DNA of 54,618 nucleotides from Eubacteriales bacterium. GTDB lineage: Bacteria; Bacillota; Clostridia; Peptostreptococcales; Anaerovoracaceae. Positions 23,725-33,084 of the stretch are shown piece after piece. The position numbers were made by a program, and so were the translations under genes. The notes below the pieces were generated by a model. That model had not been told where the DNA came from, searched no databases, and was given only the letters and a program-made list of their open reading frames with translations. The stretch's first letter is position 1, and the number at the start of each line of letters is the position of its first letter. The DNA lies in contig JAQUYC010000006.1 of the NCBI GenBank assembly GCA_028692105.1, forward strand, positions 31,930-86,547. The letters run 5' to 3'.

Positions 23725-25386
23725 ATGGAGATTAACATCACTGTTAAAACAGGTCCCTGGGAGGAACCCGTCTCAAGGACGGTAAAGCAGGGAACGACAA
23801 TAGAAAGTCTGGCGGCAGAATACAATGATCTGCCTTACATGGTTTTAGCGGCAAAGGTGGACAATAAAATCACCGAATTGACGAAAGTAATAGAATGCCC
23901 CGCCTGCATCGAGTTCATGGACATGAGAAACCAGGCGGCTGCCCTGATATACCAGAGAAGTCTGTCATTGCTTTATCTTAAAGCGATTGACGATGTTCTT
24001 GGTAAAGTTTCCACACATATCGAGAACTCATTAAACAAAGGTCTTTATACAGAGATAGGAACACAAGAGCCCATCACAAATCAACAGGTAAAAGATATTG
24101 AAGAAAGGATGCATGAACTCGTAAAGCAGGACATCCCATTTATAAGGGAAGTAATGAACAGGGAAGACGCATTTCAAGTGCTTCTTGCAGAGGATTACAA
24201 GGAAAAAGAAAGAATGCTTCATAGGTCGGACGTAAAACAGCTTCCTTTTTACTCTTTACTGGGATTTCGTAACTTTTTTTACGGACAGATGGTTCCTTCC
24301 ACCCGCTACATCCCATATTTTGAACTCAGAAGGTATCGAAGGGGTGTATTGCTTAGATTCCCCCATCCGTCACAGCCTGACAAGATACAGCCCTTTGTGG
24401 ATGAAGTACAGCTTTATAAGGTCTTCAGCGAAGCGAAACTCTGGGGACGGCTGATGAGAATATCTTTTGTGGGAGATCTCAATGAGAAGGTCGAGAGCGG
24501 AGAGTATAAAGAAATTATTCAAATATCGGAGGCGCTGCATGAGAAGAGAATTGCTCAGATTGCCGACATGATAACGAAGCAGAAGAAGAGGATTATTTTG
24601 ATTTCCGGGCCCTCTTCCTCAGGGAAAACAACCTTTGCAAGAAGACTTAACATTCAGTTGAGAGTCAATGGATTGATACCGCTTTATCTGAGCACCGATG
24701 ACTATTTTGTGGAGCGTCATCAGACGCCTCTTGACGAAAACGGAGAGAAGAATTTTGAAGATATAACAGCGCTTGACATTGATCTCTTTAACAGGGATAT
24801 GAACAGTTTGCTCAAGGGAGAAGAAGTTGACATTCCTACCTTTGATTTTCTGAACGGCAAGAAGGTGTTTGGCACGAGAATAACCAGGGCACAGAAAGGA
24901 CATCCAATCATTATAGAGGGGATACACGGACTGAACAGGCAGCTGACTGAGGATATGCCGGAGGAGGAAAAATTCAAAATATATATAAGCCCGCTGACTC
25001 AGCTCAATATTGACGAACATAACCGCATTCCGACGACAGATGCCAGAATGCTACGAAGACTCGTAAGAGACTATCAGTTCAGAGGACACACTGCGCAGAG
25101 CACCATAAGGGAATGGCCAAAGGTAAGAAAAGGAGAAGATAAAAACATCTTTCCATATAATGGGGAGGCAGATGTCTTCTTCAATTCAGAGCATATTTAT
25201 GAACTGTCAGTTTTAAAAAAATATGCGGAACCTTTACTTCAGCAAATCAAGCGTGAGGAGCCGGAGTATGGTGAAGCGATCAGAATGTGGAAGTATCTGC
25301 AGTTTTTCAAAACCATAACTGATGATTCCGTAATTGCGAACAACTCAATTATCAGGGAATTCATCGGCGGCAGTATATTTGTATGA
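23725..25386 (+). CDS. TGS-domain uridine/nucleoside kinase
   Basis: About 553 residues in three parts: an N-terminal TGS domain (about 1-65, TVKQGTTIESLAAEYNDLPY), a ThrRS-type second domain (about 70-230) and a C-terminal uridine-kinase-like P-loop kinase (from about 285, SGPSSSGKTTFARRL, then STDDYF and EGIHGLN). The kinase part should phosphorylate uridine/cytidine or a related nucleoside; the ThrRS-like region has lost the H-x3-H editing motif (the equivalent reads SLSLLYL), so it is more likely a binding domain. I choose ATG 23725, 9 bases after AAGGG, instead of the ATG at 23716 that abuts it. This fused form is widespread in Clostridia. Confidence 0.85.
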   Translation: MEINITVKTGPWEEPVSRTVKQGTTIESLAAEYNDLPYMVLAAKVDNKITELTKVIECPACIEFMDMRNQAAALIYQRSLSLLYLKAIDDVLGKVSTHIENSLNKGLYTEIGTQEPITNQQVKDIEERMHELVKQDIPFIREVMNREDAFQVLLAEDYKEKERMLHRSDVKQLPFYSLLGFRNFFYGQMVPSTRYIPYFELRRYRRGVLLRFPHPSQPDKIQPFVDEVQLYKVFSEAKLWGRLMRISFVGDLNEKVESGEYKEIIQISEALHEKRIAQIADMITKQKKRIILISGPSSSGKTTFARRLNIQLRVNGLIPLYLSTDDYFVERHQTPLDENGEKNFEDITALDIDLFNRDMNSLLKGEEVDIPTFDFLNGKKVFGTRITRAQKGHPIIIEGIHGLNRQLTEDMPEEEKFKIYISPLTQLNIDEHNRIPTTDARMLRRLVRDYQFRGHTAQSTIREWPKVRKGEDKNIFPYNGEADVFFNSEHIYELSVLKKYAEPLLQQIKREEPEYGEAIRMWKYLQFFKTITDDSVIANNSIIREFIGGSIFV

Positions 25387-25480
25387 AAAGAATATTATTT
25401 GATTAATTATTATCTTATAGTGGTATAAATAAACATTATGGCTTGAAAATATAAGATAAATACCCAGAAATACAAGCCGT

Positions 25481-25498
25481 TTTAATATTACTATTAAA
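25481..25498. promoter_or_regulatory. Inverted repeat upstream of rubrerythrin
   Basis: TTTAATA and TATTAAA (7-base arms, 4-base spacer) lie 22 bases before the rubrerythrin ATG. It could be a PerR/Fur-type operator, but it does not match the usual PerR box well. Confidence 0.25.
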
Positions 25499-25520
25499 GT
25501 TGAAATGGAGGTAATTGTAA

Positions 25521-26057
25521 ATGAAAGATTTAAAGGGAACAAAGACACTTGAAAACTTGATGGAGGCATTTGCCGGCGAATCGATGGCCAGAAATAAATA
25601 CACTTTCTATGCTTCTAAAGCAAAGAAAGAGGGCTATGAGCAGATCTCCGCTATATTTTCTGAAACAGCAGCCAATGAAAAAGAACATGCAGAATTATGG
25701 TTCAAGCTGGCTCATGGAATCGGGACCACATCTGAGAATCTCGAAGATGCCGCGAACGGCGAAAACTATGAATGGACCGAAATGTATGCACGAATGGCCC
25801 AAACAGCAAGAGAAGAGGGTTTCCCTGAAATCGCCGCTCAAATGGAAGGCGTTGGAAAAGTCGAAAAAGAACATGAAGACAGGTACAGAAAATTAAAAAA
25901 GAATATTGAAGAGGGCAAAGTCTTCGAAAAGGATGACGTAGTAGAATGGAAGTGTGCAAACTGCGGATATACATACACAGCGACAAAAGCCTTTGAGAAA
26001 TGTCCCGTATGCGACCACCCGAAGGCATATTTTGAATTAAAGGCAAGAAATTATTAA
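25521..26057 (+). CDS. rbr: Rubrerythrin
   Basis: Non-haem diiron peroxidase that reduces hydrogen peroxide in anaerobes. An N-terminal ferritin-like four-helix domain with the usual Glu/His ligands ([16 protein letters not shown] and [10 protein letters not shown], later VEKEHEDRY) precedes a C-terminal rubredoxin domain with two CxxC pairs (CANCGYTY and CPVCDHP). 178 residues, ribosome site GGAGGT. Monocistronic by context, followed by two hairpins. Confidence 0.95.
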   Translation: MKDLKGTKTLENLMEAFAGESMARNKYTFYASKAKKEGYEQISAIFSETAANEKEHAELWFKLAHGIGTTSENLEDAANGENYEWTEMYARMAQTAREEGFPEIAAQMEGVGKVEKEHEDRYRKLKKNIEEGKVFEKDDVVEWKCANCGYTYTATKAFEKCPVCDHPKAYFELKARNY

Positions 26058-26066
26058 GAACATATA

Positions 26067-26153
26067 TCCGGAGAGAGATATAGCTCCGGAAACTAAATTA
26101 CGAAGATAAGATAATTAAGGAAGATACTGAAAAGCATCTTCCTTAATTATCTT
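26067..26153 (+). terminator. Tandem hairpins downstream of rubrerythrin
   Basis: First hairpin: TCCGGAG/CTCCGGA at 26067-26090. Second: an 18-pair perfect stem, 26108-26125 with 26136-26153, around a 10-base loop (AAGATAATTAAGGAAGAT arm). The tail after it is ATAAAAT rather than a clean T-run, yet the stem itself starts and ends in A/T and can work in both directions. Confidence 0.65.
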
Positions 26154-26260
26154 ATAAAATACTGTCAGGTTCTTTTTAACGTCTTGGCCTGAAAACATCA
26201 GTTCTCAAAGATGCCTTTGTATGATAAAATACAAAAGAAAAAAGTTTATTAGGGGGTAAT

Positions 26261-28498
26261 ATGGATTATTTGGACAAACTAAACCCGCAGCAGAAAGAAG
26301 CTGCTATACATAAGAACGGACCCATGCTGATTCTGGCCGGTGCGGGAAGCGGCAAAACCAGCACAATGACACACAGAATCGCTTATTTGATTAAAGAAGA
26401 GGGTGTTTCCCCTTATAATATATTTGCAGTTACCTTTACAAACAAAGCGGCTCAAGAGATGAGGGACAGAGTAGAGGACCTGATAGGGGGAGGTCTCAAT
26501 ATGTGGATACTCACCTTTCATTCTGCCTGTCTTCGGATTCTGCGAAAGAATGCTGAATATACAGGATATAATAAGGATTTTATAGTCTATGACCCTACTG
26601 ATCAAAAGGTTGTCATAAAGAGCTGTATAAAAGAGCACAATGTAGATGATAAGAAGTTTCCGCCTGCTTATGTTCTCAGCATCATCAGCGATTGCAAAGA
26701 AAAAGGCATCAGCCCTCAAGATTATTCTAAGATAAACGGGTCGGACTTCAAGAATAAAATAATATACGATATTTACTCAGCATATTCAGCGGTACTTAAG
26801 AAAAATAACGCCATGGATTTTGACGATCTCATTTTAAGGACGGTTGAACTTTTTGAAAAAAATGATGAGATTTTAACTTACTATCAGCAAAAATTCCGCT
26901 ATATCATGGTAGATGAATATCAGGATACAAATCTGATGCAGTACCGGTTTGTCAAACTGCTGGCAAAGGAGCACAATAATATCTGCGTCGTCGGAGATGA
27001 TGATCAGTGCATTTATCAGTGGAGAGGCGCGGATATAAGGAATATCCTTGAATTTGAAAAGGATTTCAAAAACACTAAGGTTATTAAACTTGAACAGAAT
27101 TACCGTTCCCACGGGAATATACTGGCAGCAGCACACTCCGTCATTGAAAATAACAAAGGCAGAAAACACAAAAAACTTTGGACGGATAAGGAAAAGGGCG
27201 AGAAGATAAAATATTATAGAGCGGACAACGAAAAGGATGAAGCCAGGTATATTGCACAGGAAATCGACCGCCTCAATTCACGAGAACTGCCATATTGCGG
27301 CTTTGCAGTTCTGTACCGCACAAATGTCCAGTCGAGGACATTCGAAGAAGCACTTTCGGCGCGGGAAATACCCTATAGAGTACTGGGCGGCACGAGGTAT
27401 TATGATCGTAAGGAAATCAAGGACATCATGGCATATATGAGACTGGTCCAAAATACGGCAGATGATCTCAGCCTGACCAGAATCATTAACGAGCCAAAGC
27501 GCGGTATAGGCGAAAAAACGCTGGAAAAGCTCAGAGTGCTGGCGTCTGTCAGGAATGAGAGCCTGTTCGATACTTTATCAGATGATGAAATCGTGGAAGG
27601 GCTTTCGTCCAAAGCGGCAGAAGGTGTACGGGAAATGATATCGGTCATCAGCCAATTCAGCGGCGAGAAAGATAATTTAAGGGTTTCTGATATATATGAC
27701 GGGCTTCTTGTACAGACGGGATACCTGAAAAATCTTGAATTACAGAATACGGTCGAATCTGAAGGAAGAATCGAAAACCTTTTGGAGTTCAAATCAGTAA
27801 TATTCGATTATGAAAATGAAGATCCCAAGCTTAGCCTGTCGGAATTCATGGAAAAGGTTGCATTGCTTGCTGAAATCGATAACCACGATGCCGGAGAAAA
27901 TGCAGTTGTGCTTATGACTCTGCACAGTGCGAAAGGGTTGGAGTTTCCGGTGGTATTCATGCCCGGCATGGAAGACGGTTTGTTCCCCGGTTGGCGTGCT
28001 TTTGAAAAGCCGGACGGAATTGAAGAGGAACGGAGGCTTTGCTATGTGGGCATGACCAGAGCGATGCAAAGGCTTTATATGACCAGCGCCGAACTGCGTA
28101 CGTTATATGGAAAGACCGATTATACTAAAGAATCTCAATTTTTGAAGGAGCTGGACAAATCACTGATTGACGGAGATGCAATATATGAAAAGAAACATAC
28201 ATCAGACAGGAATTTAGGCTGGAGCCAAGGCGGAGGGAATGACGGATATTCCAATCCTGAAATTTTCAGACCTTTTGAACAGCTGAAATATATTAAGCAG
28301 AACAGGGCAGCCGGGTCATCGAACAGCAACAATACCGGCTCGGATTTATCCGATTTAAAAGAAGGGGACAAGGTGATTCATAGCAAATTTGGAGAAGGTC
28401 TTGTTCTTTCGCTTGACAGAAGCACCGTTAGTGTAGCTTTTGACTCAGTAGGCGTGAAAAAACTTGCAAGGGACATTGCGCCGATTAAGAAAGTCTAA
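26261..28498 (+). CDS. pcrA: DNA helicase PcrA/UvrD
   Basis: Superfamily 1A 3'-5' helicase for repair and clearing of replication and transcription conflicts. Motif I is AGAGSGKTSTMTHR (about 23-36), motif II is VDEYQDTN, motif III follows as GDDDQCIYQWRGA, and later VALMTLHSAKGLEF-like motif V (VLMTLHSAKGLEFPVVF) and motif VI (RRLCYVGMTRA). 745 residues with a C-terminal Tudor-like segment (KEGDKVIHSKFGEG). The start ATG follows AGGGGG. It forms the common pcrA-ligA pair with the next gene, 54 bases on. Confidence 0.95.
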   Translation: MDYLDKLNPQQKEAAIHKNGPMLILAGAGSGKTSTMTHRIAYLIKEEGVSPYNIFAVTFTNKAAQEMRDRVEDLIGGGLNMWILTFHSACLRILRKNAEYTGYNKDFIVYDPTDQKVVIKSCIKEHNVDDKKFPPAYVLSIISDCKEKGISPQDYSKINGSDFKNKIIYDIYSAYSAVLKKNNAMDFDDLILRTVELFEKNDEILTYYQQKFRYIMVDEYQDTNLMQYRFVKLLAKEHNNICVVGDDDQCIYQWRGADIRNILEFEKDFKNTKVIKLEQNYRSHGNILAAAHSVIENNKGRKHKKLWTDKEKGEKIKYYRADNEKDEARYIAQEIDRLNSRELPYCGFAVLYRTNVQSRTFEEALSAREIPYRVLGGTRYYDRKEIKDIMAYMRLVQNTADDLSLTRIINEPKRGIGEKTLEKLRVLASVRNESLFDTLSDDEIVEGLSSKAAEGVREMISVISQFSGEKDNLRVSDIYDGLLVQTGYLKNLELQNTVESEGRIENLLEFKSVIFDYENEDPKLSLSEFMEKVALLAEIDNHDAGENAVVLMTLHSAKGLEFPVVFMPGMEDGLFPGWRAFEKPDGIEEERRLCYVGMTRAMQRLYMTSAELRTLYGKTDYTKESQFLKELDKSLIDGDAIYEKKHTSDRNLGWSQGGGNDGYSNPEIFRPFEQLKYIKQNRAAGSSNSNNTGSDLSDLKEGDKVIHSKFGEGLVLSLDRSTVSVAFDSVGVKKLARDIAPIKKV

Positions 28499-28552
28499 GA
28501 TACAAAATGTAAAGTCGAAATTTTATGCGTATGCAATTAAGGAGTAAACGGG

Positions 28553-30511
28553 ATGGACGAAAAAATCCTAATTATGAAGGAAAAGGTAAGGCTATTAAAT
28601 GAGGCTGCAAAAGCATATTATCAGGAAGATCAGGAGCTGATGCCAAATATAGAATATGACAGGATATATGATGAATTGCTTCAACTTGAAAAAGAGACCG
28701 GAACCGTGCTGTCCAACAGTCCGACGATTCACGTGGGCTATGAGCTTTTGAGTGAGCTGCCGAAGGAAGTCCATGAAAAGAGTATGCTTTCTCTTGATAA
28801 GACCAAGGACATCAGAGCACTGAAGGGATGGCTGGGAAACGAAACAGGCCTTTTATCCTGGAAGCTGGACGGTCTTACAATCGTCCTGACCTATGCGGAA
28901 GGCAGGATGACCAAGGCTGTGACCCGCGGAAACGGAGAAGTCGGTGAAGTCATTACCAACAATGCCAGGGTATTTGCAAATTTGCCCCTCACCATATCCT
29001 ACCGGGGCGATTTGGTATTAAGAGGCGAGGCAATAATCCGGTATTCAGATTTTTACAGAATCAATCAGCAAATTGAAGATGTAGGAGTAAGATATAAGAA
29101 TCCGCGGAACCTTTGCAGCGGCTCAGTCAGACAGCTGAATAACAAGATCACGGCAGAGAGAAATGTACATTTCTTAGCATTCTCCGTGGTCAGGGCTGAC
29201 GGTATCGATTTTAATAATTCAAGAAGCACGCAGATTGAGTGGCTGAAAAGCCAGGGTTTTGAAGCGGTGGAATATAAAGCAGTGATGTCTTCAGACATTG
29301 AGGAAACTGTTTCATGGTTTGCAGAGCATATAAGCGAAAATGATTTGCCTTCAGACGGTTTGGTGCTGACTTTTGATAATATTCTGTACGGTGAATCGCT
29401 GGGAGCAACGGCTAAATTTCCAAGAGACTCCATAGCCTTCAAATGGCGCGACGAGATCAAAGAGACAGAACTGCTTGAAATCGAATGGAGTGCATCAAGA
29501 ACCGGCCTGATCAATCCTATCGCTGTTTTTAAACCTGTCGAACTGGAGGGAACGACAGTAAGCAGGGCAAGTGTCCATAATCTAAGCATCATGGAGGGAC
29601 TGGAACTTGGAATCGGCGACACCATCGAAGTATATAAAGCAAACATGATCATACCTCAGATATCTGATAATCTCACAAGGAGCGGAGCAGTTGAAATTCC
29701 GGAGAACTGTCCTGCGTGCAGTGAAAAGACGGCGATCAGGCAGGAAAACGGTGTTAAGTCTCTGTACTGCCCAAATGCAGCATGTCAAGCAAAGCACATT
29801 AAATCTTTTACTCATTTTGTCAGCAGGGATGCCATGGGAATTGACGGTTTATCTGAGGCAACGATTGAAAAATTCATTGGGGTGGGCTTGATCAAGGAAT
29901 ATGCAGATATTTTTCATGTGGAGCAATTCAGGGATAAGATAGTAAAAATGGAGGGCTTTGGAGAAAAGTCATTTAAAAATCTTATAAATTCTGTAAATAA
30001 AGCCAGAAAAACAAATCCTGTCAGGTTGCTTTACAGCCTGGGAATTCCGAATATCGGCTTGTCCAATGCGAAAAATATAGGCAAACACTTCAATAACGAT
30101 TGGAATGCCATCAAGAACGCCGAGTATGGTCAACTCGTCCAAATAGCGGGAATCGGTGAAATCATGGCAAACAATTATATACGTTTTTTTCAGAATGAAA
30201 ACAACAGGATGCTGATTCAAAGCCTGCTTAAGGAAATTGAATTCGAGAAAATGGAATCATCTATTCAAAACCGTGAACAAGTCCTGAAAGGGCTGAACTT
30301 TGTTCTGACAGGAACGGTAGAGCAGTTCCAGAACAGAAATGAGCTGAAAGAAGCAATAGAAGCAAGGGGAGGCAAGGTGACGGGAGCCGTCTCTCCAAAA
30401 ACCGATTTTGTCGTTGCAGGTGAAAGTGCAGGGAGCAAATTGAATAAAGCCTTGGAATTGGGTATAAAGGTAATTACGGAGCAGGAATTTTTGGATATGA
30501 TCATTAATTGA
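28553..30511 (+). CDS. ligA: NAD-dependent DNA ligase LigA
   Basis: Seals nicks with NAD as cofactor. Domain order: Ia (residues 1-60), adenylation domain with the active-site lysine K104 in SWKLDG, OB fold, four-cysteine zinc finger (CPACSEKT and CPNAACQAK), helix-hairpin-helix repeats and a C-terminal BRCT (about 580-650, LNFVLTGTVEQFQNRNEL). It belongs to the slightly short, divergent LigA branch common in Clostridia: domain Ia has YYQEDQELMPNIEYD, with N where the usual motif has D, and the KLDGLT variant of KxDGxA. All catalytic motifs look intact. Confidence 0.92.
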   Translation: MDEKILIMKEKVRLLNEAAKAYYQEDQELMPNIEYDRIYDELLQLEKETGTVLSNSPTIHVGYELLSELPKEVHEKSMLSLDKTKDIRALKGWLGNETGLLSWKLDGLTIVLTYAEGRMTKAVTRGNGEVGEVITNNARVFANLPLTISYRGDLVLRGEAIIRYSDFYRINQQIEDVGVRYKNPRNLCSGSVRQLNNKITAERNVHFLAFSVVRADGIDFNNSRSTQIEWLKSQGFEAVEYKAVMSSDIEETVSWFAEHISENDLPSDGLVLTFDNILYGESLGATAKFPRDSIAFKWRDEIKETELLEIEWSASRTGLINPIAVFKPVELEGTTVSRASVHNLSIMEGLELGIGDTIEVYKANMIIPQISDNLTRSGAVEIPENCPACSEKTAIRQENGVKSLYCPNAACQAKHIKSFTHFVSRDAMGIDGLSEATIEKFIGVGLIKEYADIFHVEQFRDKIVKMEGFGEKSFKNLINSVNKARKTNPVRLLYSLGIPNIGLSNAKNIGKHFNNDWNAIKNAEYGQLVQIAGIGEIMANNYIRFFQNENNRMLIQSLLKEIEFEKMESSIQNREQVLKGLNFVLTGTVEQFQNRNELKEAIEARGGKVTGAVSPKTDFVVAGESAGSKLNKALELGIKVITEQEFLDMIIN

Positions 30512-30549
30512 TAAGAGTTTCGGGAAGAATATCATACGGAGGCGACTTC

Positions 30550-32802
30550 ATGGAGAAAGAGACAATAAAAATAACAGGAATGACCTGTGCAGCCTGTGCC
30601 GCCAGAATTGAAAAAGTCGTCGGGAAAATGGAAGGAGTAGACCGGATTTCTGTAAACCTGGCAACCGAAAAGGCTGCAGTGTCATATGATCCTGAGAAAA
30701 CAGATTTAGATGCAATAAAAGAAAAAATAGAAAAAACGGGCTACAGCGCTATAGAATATAAAGAAAAAAAGATAGTTGACGAGGATAGACAACAAAAAGA
30801 AAAGGAAATAAGAACACTTTGGACGAAGTTTATCATCTCGGCTTTTTTTGTGGTACCGCTTTTGTATTTTGCAATGGGACCCATGATCCCGTGGCTTTCT
30901 TTACCGATCCCGGCGTTTTTTGATCCAATGCATCCGTTAAACTATTCAATAATGCAGATAGCGCTGACTCTGCCGATCATTATTGCGGGATATAAGTTCT
31001 ATACTGTTGGTTATAAAGCCATCATCCATAGAAGTCCTAATATGGATTCCTTGATCGCAATGGGTACTTCGGCAGCCATCTTGTACAGCCTGTATTCTGT
31101 TTATCAAATTTCGACCGGTGACGCTGATGCGGTGGAAGGCTTATATTTTGAGACTGCCGGAGTTATTATTACCCTGATCCTTTTAGGCAAGTCGCTTGAA
31201 GCAGTATCCAAAGGCAGAACCTCCGAAGCAATTAAAAAACTGATGGGGCTGACCCCCAAAACAGCAACAGTTATTCGCGACGGAAAAGAATATGAAGTAT
31301 CGATCGACGAGGTGGAAATTAATCATATCATTTTTGTAAAACCGGGAGGAAAAATTCCGGTCGACGGTGTGGTTTCAGAAGGCCACACATCAATTGACGA
31401 ATCTATGCTCACCGGGGAGAGCATACCGGTTGAGAAAAAGGCCGGTGATCCGGTTTACGCTGCAAGCATCAATAAGAACGGTACGATACAATTTAAAGCA
31501 ACAAAGGTTGGCGGAGATACTGCACTTTCGCAAATAATTAAATTGGTTGAAGAAGCGCAGGGGACTAAAGCACCGATAGCTCAAATGGCGGATATCGTTT
31601 CCGGATATTTTGTTCCGATTGTTTTCTTGATTGCTGTTGCTGCTTCCTTGGGCTGGTTTATCAGTGGTGAATCACTGGTGTTTTCTTTGACGATATTTAT
31701 ATCAATTCTTGTAATTGCGTGCCCATGTGCGCTTGGCCTTGCAACTCCGACAGCTATCATGGTGGGAACCGGAAAAGGTGCTGAATATGGTATTTTGATC
31801 AAAGGCGGCGAGGCACTTGAGACAACTCATAAAATAAATACAATCGTATTCGATAAAACCGGTACGATTACAGAAGGAAAGCCGATAGTAACCGATGTGA
31901 TCACAGCAAATGATACAGAGAAGAATACACTGATCCAAATCGCCGCGTCTGCCGAAAAAGGCTCGGAGCACCCTCTGGCTGAAGCAATCGTAAAGGAGGC
32001 AGAAAAAGAGGGCATCGAGGTTCTTAAAACAGATTCTTTTGAGGCAATACCGGGGCACGGTATCGAGGCGGAGATAAATGGGATCCATGTTTTGCTTGGA
32101 AACAGAAAATTGATGAACGATCGAAACATTTTAACGGCAGAATTAGAAGCTCAATCTGATATACTTGCTGCTGAAGGAAAAACTCCTATGTATATAGCCA
32201 TGGATCAAAAAATAGCAGGTATCATTGCAGTTGCGGATATTATGAAAGAAAGCAGCTTAAGGGCTATCGAAATACTGAAATCTATGGGACTTGAAGTGGC
32301 TATGATAACCGGGGATAACAGAAGAACGGCGGAAGCGATTGCAAAACAGGCGGGAATCGACCGTGTACTATCGGAAGTATTGCCGCAGGATAAATCGAAT
32401 GAAGTAAAAAAAATACAGGCTGAAGGCAAAACAGTAGCCATGGTAGGTGACGGCATAAATGATGCACCGGCTCTTGCTCAAGCAGATATAGGAATTGCTA
32501 TAGGATCCGGGACTGATGTTGCAATGGAGTCTGCGGATATTGTGCTTATGAAAAGCGATCTGATGGACGTTCCTGCCGCAATACAGCTAAGCAATAGTAC
32601 AATAAGAAATATCAAGCAGAATCTGTTCTGGGCATTTGGATACAATGTGATAGGGATACCGATTGCAGCCGGTCTGCTTTATATCTTTGGCGGACCTCTG
32701 CTCAATCCCATGTTTGCGGCAGCAGCAATGTCGTTAAGTTCCGTATCCGTATTGGCAAATGCGTTGAGGCTTAAAGGATTCAAACCATATTTTGGAGGTT
32801 AA
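30550..32802 (+). CDS. copA: Copper-exporting P1B-type ATPase CopA
   Basis: Pumps Cu(I) out of the cytoplasm. One N-terminal HMA domain with metal motif MTCAACA (about 10-16), membrane helices, TGES, the CPCALGLATP channel motif, DKTGTITEG phosphorylation site, HPLAEAIV, and GDGINDAPAL. The last helices carry YN and MSLSSVSVLAN, the pattern of Cu(I)-selective P1B-1 pumps. About 750 residues. The ATG at 30550 lies 6 bases after GGAGG (30539-30543); the frame extends back to 30508, overlapping ligA, without support. copZ follows 2 bases after its stop; no CsoR or CopY gene is seen nearby. Confidence 0.95.
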   Translation: MEKETIKITGMTCAACAARIEKVVGKMEGVDRISVNLATEKAAVSYDPEKTDLDAIKEKIEKTGYSAIEYKEKKIVDEDRQQKEKEIRTLWTKFIISAFFVVPLLYFAMGPMIPWLSLPIPAFFDPMHPLNYSIMQIALTLPIIIAGYKFYTVGYKAIIHRSPNMDSLIAMGTSAAILYSLYSVYQISTGDADAVEGLYFETAGVIITLILLGKSLEAVSKGRTSEAIKKLMGLTPKTATVIRDGKEYEVSIDEVEINHIIFVKPGGKIPVDGVVSEGHTSIDESMLTGESIPVEKKAGDPVYAASINKNGTIQFKATKVGGDTALSQIIKLVEEAQGTKAPIAQMADIVSGYFVPIVFLIAVAASLGWFISGESLVFSLTIFISILVIACPCALGLATPTAIMVGTGKGAEYGILIKGGEALETTHKINTIVFDKTGTITEGKPIVTDVITANDTEKNTLIQIAASAEKGSEHPLAEAIVKEAEKEGIEVLKTDSFEAIPGHGIEAEINGIHVLLGNRKLMNDRNILTAELEAQSDILAAEGKTPMYIAMDQKIAGIIAVADIMKESSLRAIEILKSMGLEVAMITGDNRRTAEAIAKQAGIDRVLSEVLPQDKSNEVKKIQAEGKTVAMVGDGINDAPALAQADIGIAIGSGTDVAMESADIVLMKSDLMDVPAAIQLSNSTIRNIKQNLFWAFGYNVIGIPIAAGLLYIFGGPLLNPMFAAAAMSLSSVSVLANALRLKGFKPYFGG

Positions 32803-32804
32803 AA

Positions 32805-33026
32805 ATGAAGAAGAAAGTATTATTAAAAGTAGAAGGCATGTCGTGTTCTCATTGTATAGAGGCGGTTAAAAAAGCAGCAGGCGGTCTTGGCGGTGTATCA
32901 GATGTTTATGCTGATTTGGAAAGCAAAACAGCAACAGTCGAGTATGACTCTAATGAAGTCTCTCTTGAAAGTATAAAAGAAGCGATCGAGGATCAGGGCT
33001 ATGATGTTCATGAACTGGACATATAA
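32805..33026 (+). CDS. copZ: Copper chaperone CopZ (HMA domain)
   Basis: A 73-residue single HMA domain that carries Cu(I) to CopA. The metal motif reads GMSCSHCIEAV (C15 and C18 region), with the usual beta-alpha fold and Y-D-V near the end. The ribosome site GGAGG lies inside the end of copA, so the two are translationally linked. Confidence 0.93.
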   Translation: MKKKVLLKVEGMSCSHCIEAVKKAAGGLGGVSDVYADLESKTATVEYDSNEVSLESIKEAIEDQGYDVHELDI

Positions 33027-33084
33027 ACAATATAACCGTATAATATAATATAGTGCAATAATATTCGAAAGCGGAGAAAGCATA

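Noticed and set aside
29065-29652. 195-codon open frame on the minus strand
   Set aside because: Antisense to ligA, whose protein motifs in that part are conserved; Ser/Leu-rich shadow translation.
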